Shown here piece after piece: positions 5,391 through 8,483 of a DNA stretch of 8,483 bases. Within the stretch, counting starts at the first letter, position 1. Each line of letters begins with the position of its first letter. The notes below the pieces were generated by a model. The model was not told the DNA's origin. It did no database searches and saw nothing but the letters and a program-made list of their open reading frames with translations. Position numbers and translations under genes: made by a program. Source of the DNA: Pseudomonadota bacterium (lineage in GTDB: Bacteria; Pseudomonadota; Alphaproteobacteria; Rhizobiales; Xanthobacteraceae); contig JAEYAU010000179.1 in the NCBI GenBank assembly GCA_023404705.1, forward strand, positions 1 to 8,483, in the 5' to 3' direction.

Positions 5391-5582
5391 ATGTTCTCCG
5401 ATCAGGGCGGCTGGCTGTGGCTGATCATCGACGTTGTGCTGGTGGGTGCGCTCGCCATCGGCATCGCCTACGGACTCCTGATGTGGCGCACGCGCCGCAC
5501 GACACCGCGGCTCGAGCGCCAGCGCGACGAGGCGACGCGCCGCGGCTACGAGCAGGGCTCGGGTGACGCGCCGCGTCCCTGA
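5391..5582 (+). CDS. Single-helix membrane protein, unknown function
   Basis: The product is 63 residues. A short N-terminus (MFSDQGG) is followed by one transmembrane helix at about 8-31 (WLWLIIDVVLVGALAIGIAYGLLM). A basic cytoplasmic-type tail follows, WRTRRTTPRLERQRDEATRRGYEQ. The positive charges after the helix predict a cytosolic C-terminus. Small proteins with this W-L-W-(I/L)-I-D-V helix and an ER-x-RDEATR tail recur, as I recall, in Rhizobiales without a known role. GGAG (5381-5384) lies 3 bases before ATG 5388 and 6 bases before ATG 5391; the second is better spaced, and the first would add one Met. The gene is divergent from the minus-strand run and may share its stress control. 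No terminator was recognised in the roughly 235 bases downstream. Confidence 0.78.
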   Translation: MFSDQGGWLWLIIDVVLVGALAIGIAYGLLMWRTRRTTPRLERQRDEATRRGYEQGSGDAPRP

Positions 5583-5817
5583 TCGAATCATCCTCCGCAA
5601 AAAGCCGTAGGCGAAGTCGGGCAAGAGCTCGGCTCGCGCGGCAGCATGTCGCGTCCGCATCCGGGCGACGAAATATTGCGCCCCCTCACGAAACAATCCG
5701 TCTCGCGCGAAACCAATTGGTGCCGGCGAGGACATCCGCACGAAAAGAACCGCGGCTAGTCTGATCTCCTGGATATTCGCGCCGCCGGCGACGGCGCACG
5801 AGAAGGAGAGACTGGGA

Positions 5818-6195
5818 ATGTCGCGGGTTCTGTCGTTCGTGGCCGGCGCGGTGGTCGCCGCGGTCGTCGTCGGCCTGACGCTTGTCGGCGGGGCGAGTGC
5901 GCCTCGTAGCAGCGCGTCACCGGAGGCCGTCACGGCCACCGAGGTGATCCGGCAGGATCTCGGATCGAAACGCACGGTCGGCTACTTCGTGAGCCAGAAC
6001 GGCAGCTGCCGTCTCACGCTCGTAATCGCGGAGCGCGCCGGCATCGGCGCGGCATCGCCGGCGCGGATCACCATGAACCTCACGCCCGGTCAGCGCACGG
6101 ACCTCGCCAGCGCCGAAGGCGAAGAGATGAGTCTCTCCTGCGGCGCGCAGGCCAAGTCCCTGCACGTGACGCGCGGCGCACCGCCGCGCTCGTGA
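5818..6195 (+). CDS. Small exported protein, GSKR-GYF family (paralog of the 8052-8438 gene)
   Basis: The product is 125 residues. An N-terminal signal peptide or anchor runs from MSRVLSFVAG through a hydrophobic core (about 5-25) to a likely cleavage site near ASA (26-28). The mature domain holds DLGSKRTVGYF (47-57), GSCRLTLVIAER (62-73), LTPGQRTDLASAEGEEMSLSCG (88-109) and a short tail. Cys64 and Cys108 are both kept in the paralog at 8052-8438 and probably form a disulfide outside the cytosol (inference). From memory, proteins of this type occur as several copies per genome in Bradyrhizobium relatives and have no assigned function. GGAG (5805-5808) sits 9 bases before ATG 5818. It converges with the deacetylase gene; the 77-base gap holds a tandem repeat with hairpin potential. 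Confidence 0.83.
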   Translation: MSRVLSFVAGAVVAAVVVGLTLVGGASAPRSSASPEAVTATEVIRQDLGSKRTVGYFVSQNGSCRLTLVIAERAGIGAASPARITMNLTPGQRTDLASAEGEEMSLSCGAQAKSLHVTRGAPPRS

Positions 6196-6232
6196 GGCGC
6201 GACGCGTCTGACGCGAGGTCGCCGGAGACGAT

Positions 6233-6285
6233 CTAGTCGCCCGTAGGCGTTCCTAGTCGCCCGTAGGCGACCCTAGTCGCCCGTG
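6233..6285. repeat. 20-bp tandem repeat overlapping the deacetylase stop codon
   Basis: Units start at 6233, 6253 and 6273, each beginning CTAGTCGCCCGT. The first two share 17 leading bases (CTAGTCGCCCGTAGGCG) and differ only in the last three (TTC and ACC). The third matches 12 bases and then enters the deacetylase gene, whose TAG stop is the CTA at 6273-6275. The second unit contains a perfect hairpin, GTCGCC-CGTA-GGCGAC (6256-6271). Being between convergent genes, it may help end transcription, though there is no T run. Confidence 0.75.
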
Positions 6286-7232
6286 ATGGTGCGCACCACG
6301 CTCGAGGTCGGACGCTCGCTCAGCGTCGGAAGCTTCTGCTCGCCGCGCACCTGCTCGTCATACTTCGCGATCGTGCCCACCGGGTCCTTCGCCTTCATGT
6401 GCACGACCCGATAGCCCTCGGCTTTGAGCTGCTTCAGCAGCTCGGGCAGCGCATCCGCGGTGTGCGGCTGGAAATCGTGCATCAGCACGATGCCTTTGCC
6501 GGACTTCTTGAGCTTCGCCATCACGGACGCGACCACCTGGTCGGGCTTGCGGATCTTGAAGTCGAACGAGTCCATGTCGGTGGAGAAGATGCCGATGTTG
6601 CGCTCGCCGAGATATTTCACGAGCTCCGGCGGGTGACGCAGCGCCGGGAAGCGGAAGAACGGCGCGGTCGGTCCGCCGACCGCGAGGCGCACCGCGCTCA
6701 CGCCCTTCTCGATCTCGTCCATCGCTTCCTGCACCGAGAGCTTCTCGAGATTCTGGTGCGACCAGGTGTGGCTGCCGATAGTGTGGCCGTCGGCCGCCAC
6801 CTTCTTGATGATCTCGGGGTGATTGGTCGCGTGCTTGCCGATCGGGAAGAAGGTCGCCTTCACGCACTGGGCCGCGAGCGCGGCGAGCACCGCCGGGGTG
6901 CTGCGCGGCCACGGGCCGTCGTCGAAGGTGAGCAGCACTTCCTTGTCGCGCAGGAAGTCGTGCGCCCGGAAATGCTCGAAGCCGAAGCCCGGCCCACCAT
7001 TGGTATCGATTTCCACCACGCGCGCGACGCCGAGCGCGTGCGGATTGCCCGGACAGGTCGCCGCGGGTGCGGTCGGGATCGGCGCCGCGAAGGCCGACGG
7101 GCTGGCGAGCGCAGGGCCTGGCGCGGCCTTGCGGATCTGGGCGACGTCGACCGGTGCGGTCTGGCCTTGGGCGAAGGCTGCAGTCGTCAGTGAAACAGAC
7201 ACGGCAAATGCGTACGCGGCGACACAGCGCAT
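6273..7232 (-). CDS. Exported polysaccharide deacetylase (NodB homology domain, carbohydrate esterase 4 type)
   Basis: The product is 319 residues. It has a signal peptide, MRCVAAYAFAVSVSLTTAAFAQ (Ala-x-Ala near 19-21), a Pro/Ala-rich linker to about 57, and a NodB domain (about 96-280). Motif 1 is TFDDGP (102-107) with Asp104 as likely base and Asp105 as metal ligand. Motif 2 is SHTWSH, giving ligands His155 and His159. Motif 3 is RFPALR (194-199) in place of the usual R-x-P-x-G. Motif 4 is STDMDSFDF (217-225). Motif 5 is LMHD with His252. The metal site and catalytic His are present, so it is probably an active de-N-acetylase or esterase on an envelope or extracellular glycan; the substrate is not readable. 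The start is CAT 7230-7232; AGGGG on the minus strand lies 9 bases upstream. The final codons overlap a 20-bp tandem repeat. Confidence 0.92.
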   Translation of the reverse strand: MRCVAAYAFAVSVSLTTAAFAQGQTAPVDVAQIRKAAPGPALASPSAFAAPIPTAPAATCPGNPHALGVARVVEIDTNGGPGFGFEHFRAHDFLRDKEVLLTFDDGPWPRSTPAVLAALAAQCVKATFFPIGKHATNHPEIIKKVAADGHTIGSHTWSHQNLEKLSVQEAMDEIEKGVSAVRLAVGGPTAPFFRFPALRHPPELVKYLGERNIGIFSTDMDSFDFKIRKPDQVVASVMAKLKKSGKGIVLMHDFQPHTADALPELLKQLKAEGYRVVHMKAKDPVGTIAKYDEQVRGEQKLPTLSERPTSSVVRTITGD

Positions 7233-7377
7233 CGCTCGAAACCCCTGATGACCGGTGCGGATCGGCCCCCCGACCCGTCATCCGAGCCTAGGGAAGATTC
7301 GCGGAGGTCACCAGCAAGGGTTGTCAGCATGCTTAAGAGCGCCACGCGCAATGCGTACGCAATGATTAACGCGCGCG

Positions 7378-7389
7378 GCGCGGCCGCGC
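7378..7389. other. GC palindrome downstream of the DUF202 gene
   Basis: GCGCGGCCGCGC is perfectly self-complementary and lies within a wider G/C-only inverted region (7371-7396), 16 bases after the DUF202 stop. It could end that transcript, but no T run follows on the minus strand. The rest of 7233-7404 shows no gene; a promoter for the deacetylase is expected there but was not clearly recognised. Confidence 0.3.
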
Positions 7390-7404
7390 TTCGCGCAGAT
7401 CTCT

Positions 7405-7878
7405 TTATTGGATCGTGGCCGGTCCGCCCGTGCGTCCGAACCAGATGCCGATCAGCGCCGCGATCGACACCAGCGCCAGGATCGCGTTCACGGTGATCAG
7501 GATTGCGGGATGAATCCGCCGCGTGTCGGGGATCGGCGGCGGCGGACCGGGGTGAAGATGGCGCCAGACCGCGGCGCCGAAGCAGAACGTGCTGAACAGC
7601 ACCAGCACGCTGCCGGTCAGCAGGATCATCCATTCCGGGATAACGTTTGCGAGCGTGGCCTTGGCCCCGACGCCGCTGGCCAGCGCCAGCAGCCCCGTGC
7701 GCACCCAGGCGCCATAAGTGCGTTCGGCCGCGAAGATCGTGCGATCGGCCGCGAGCTCGGTGCGCCGGTCGGCGCTGTCTTCCATATGGCCGGCACTCGC
7801 CTCCATGTGACCGGCGCTGGTCTGCAGCTTCTTGGCACTGTCTGCGAGCGTCTTGGTGCTGGTTTGTGCCGTTGCCAT
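7405..7878 (-). CDS. DUF202 domain membrane protein with heptad-repeat N-terminus
   Basis: The product is 157 residues. The polar N-terminus (about 1-40) contains near-exact seven-residue repeats: ADSAKKL, QTSAGHM, EASAGHM, EDSADRR (12-39). It is followed by the DUF202 signature ELAADRTIFAAERTYGAWVRTGLLALASG (41-69), with the family's Ala-Glu-Arg-Thr...Trp-x-Arg-Thr core. Membrane segments are at about 57-75, 84-104 (MILLTGSVLVLFSTFCFGAAV) and 124-148 (AILITVNAILALVSIAALIGIWFG), separated by a proline-rich loop (GPPPPIPD). Three inner-membrane helices with a cytosolic N-terminus are expected. The family function is not established. GGAGG (RC of 7886-7890) lies 7 bases before ATG 7876-7878. 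An EcfG-like promoter (7908-7932) is appropriately placed 29 bases upstream. Confidence 0.9.
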   Translation of the reverse strand: MATAQTSTKTLADSAKKLQTSAGHMEASAGHMEDSADRRTELAADRTIFAAERTYGAWVRTGLLALASGVGAKATLANVIPEWMILLTGSVLVLFSTFCFGAAVWRHLHPGPPPPIPDTRRIHPAILITVNAILALVSIAALIGIWFGRTGGPATIQ

Positions 7879-7907
7879 GAGTCGTCCTCCCGGCCCCCCG
7901 GAGGCAC

Positions 7908-7932
7908 AACGCCCCCGGTGGCGATGCGTTCG
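7908..7932 (-). promoter_or_regulatory. EcfG-like promoter upstream of the DUF202 gene
   Basis: On the minus strand CGAAC (7932-7928), exactly 16 bases, then CGTT (7911-7908): one mismatch in the -35 from GGAAC-N16-CGTT. Transcription would start near 7901, giving a leader of about 23 bases that contains the GGAGG ribosome binding site. Confidence 0.4.
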
Positions 7933-8051
7933 CCCGGACATCGCGGGTGGCTAAGCCCAAACTTGAATGAACCTTCACGCCCCCTGACCTCACTAAGGGG
8001 AACCTCGCGATGGGCCCGCGTGGCGACCATCAAACCCAACAGGGGAATGAA

Positions 8052-8438
8052 ATGACGACCAATCTTCCACGCCGGTTGCTGTTCGCGTTCACCACGGTCG
8101 GCCTGATTGCGGCGGCGGGCCTCGCGGCCGCGACGCCCATGCGGGCGTCGAGCGGCCTCGACAAGTTCCGCCCGATGCAGGCGCTGAGCTACGAGCTCGG
8201 CTCCAAGCGTGCGATCGGCTACTTCCAGACCGTGAGCGGCAAGTGCCAGCTCACGCTCATGATCGCCGAATCGGTCGATCCCGACCTCGCGAAGCCGAGC
8301 TCGGCGGCGCGCCTCAGCGTCGCCATGCTGCCCGGCCAGAGCACCGCGCTCGCGAGCGAGGAGGGCCCGTCGATGACCCTCACATGCGGCTCCGATGCCG
8401 AGACCCTGGAAGTGCAGCGCGCCGCCGCGCGCTCCTGA
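8052..8438 (+). CDS. Small exported protein, GSKR-GYF family (paralog of the 5818-6195 gene)
   Basis: The product is 128 residues. Basic MTTNLPRR and a hydrophobic core (about 9-27) form a signal peptide with a probable site near AAA-TP or MRA-SS. The mature part has YELGSKRAIGYF (47-58), GKCQLTLMIAES (63-74), MLPGQSTALASEEGPSMTLTCG (92-113) and a short tail. Cys65 and Cys112 match Cys64 and Cys108 of the paralog at 5818-6195. A disulfide-bonded periplasmic or secreted protein is inferred; activity is unknown. AGGGG (8041-8045) sits 6 bases before ATG 8052, which also places the signal peptide at the N-terminus. An in-frame ATG at 8010 would add 14 polar residues ahead of it and is less likely. 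It is divergent from the DUF202 gene; a terminator stem follows at the window edge. Confidence 0.85.
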   Translation: MTTNLPRRLLFAFTTVGLIAAAGLAAATPMRASSGLDKFRPMQALSYELGSKRAIGYFQTVSGKCQLTLMIAESVDPDLAKPSSAARLSVAMLPGQSTALASEEGPSMTLTCGSDAETLEVQRAAARS

Positions 8439-8458
8439 GCACCGTCTGAAACCAGAAC

Positions 8459-8483
8459 GGGGCGCGGGGGAGGCGCGCGCCCC
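8459..8483 (+). terminator. Terminator stem at the right edge (T run outside window)
   Basis: GGGGCGCG (8459-8466) pairs perfectly with CGCGCCCC (8476-8483) over a 9-base loop, 20 bases after the stop at 8438. The position suits a Rho-independent terminator, but the window stops at the stem, so a T tract cannot be checked. Confidence 0.55.

Noticed and set aside
5712..5721. ACCAATTGGT palindrome in the gap before the 5818 gene
   Set aside because: A single 10-bp palindrome without a second site or recognisable promoter; too short to support an operator call.
6399..7193. Plus-strand open frame of 264 codons opposite the deacetylase
   Set aside because: Antisense shadow; the minus strand carries all NodB motifs.
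7207..7361. ATGCGTACGC at 7207 (inside the deacetylase gene) and again at 7351
   Set aside because: A ten-base repeat in GC-rich DNA that straddles a coding and a non-coding context; probably chance.
8010..8051. Alternative ATG for the right-hand exported protein
   Set aside because: It would bury the signal peptide behind a polar stretch, and the well-spaced AGGGG favours ATG 8052.
1..8483. Search for CRISPR arrays, tRNA or rRNA genes, transposases, toxin-antitoxin pairs or a defence island
   Set aside because: No regularly spaced direct repeats with spacers, no tRNA cloverleaf noticed, and no recognisable mobile-element or defence proteins in any supported gene.

Overview
The window is GC-rich chromosomal DNA. 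It looks like an alphaproteobacterium of the Hyphomicrobiales (Rhizobiales), probably near Bradyrhizobium, Rhodopseudomonas or Xanthobacteraceae. This rests on the protein families seen (DUF2336, a DUF202 protein with a long polar N-terminus, small secreted paralogs with a GSKR..GYF motif), on two dispersed palindromic repeat types I know from this order, and on a near-perfect EcfG-type general-stress promoter. No rRNA, tRNA, CRISPR array, transposase or phage gene was found. All genes are ordinary-length housekeeping or hypothetical genes in an envelope- and stress-flavoured neighbourhood.

Layout. 1-182: the end of a glycine-zipper protein, then a strong terminator (222-250) and a Rhizobiales-type palindrome (254-302). 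332-733 (-): a VOC/glyoxalase-fold protein, divergent from a 76-residue two-helix membrane protein (896-1126, +). 1140-1301: a composite repeat of two mirror-image 71-bp palindromes that nearly fills the gap before the convergent DUF2336 gene (1314-2411, -). 2620-5151 (-): a compact five-gene run. In transcription order it holds a tiny membrane protein, a dihydrofolate reductase/RibD-C-like protein, a 116-residue helical protein, and two exported proteins that together carry three copies of one four-cysteine domain. An EcfG-like promoter (5229-5253) precedes this run. 5391-5582 (+): a single-helix membrane protein transcribed divergently from the run. 5818-6195 (+) and 8052-8438 (+): two paralogous small exported proteins. 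Between them on the minus strand lie a polysaccharide deacetylase (6273-7232) and a DUF202 membrane protein (7405-7878).

How it fits together. Most products are predicted to be in the membrane or exported, and two minus-strand units have EcfG-like promoters, so a stress-responsive envelope region is a reasonable inference. The two most unusual items are the triplicated four-cysteine exported domain, with nearly invariant cysteine spacing, and the three-unit 20-bp tandem repeat starting exactly at the deacetylase stop codon. No complete new multi-gene system (defence, toxin-antitoxin, mobile element) can be supported from the sequence.
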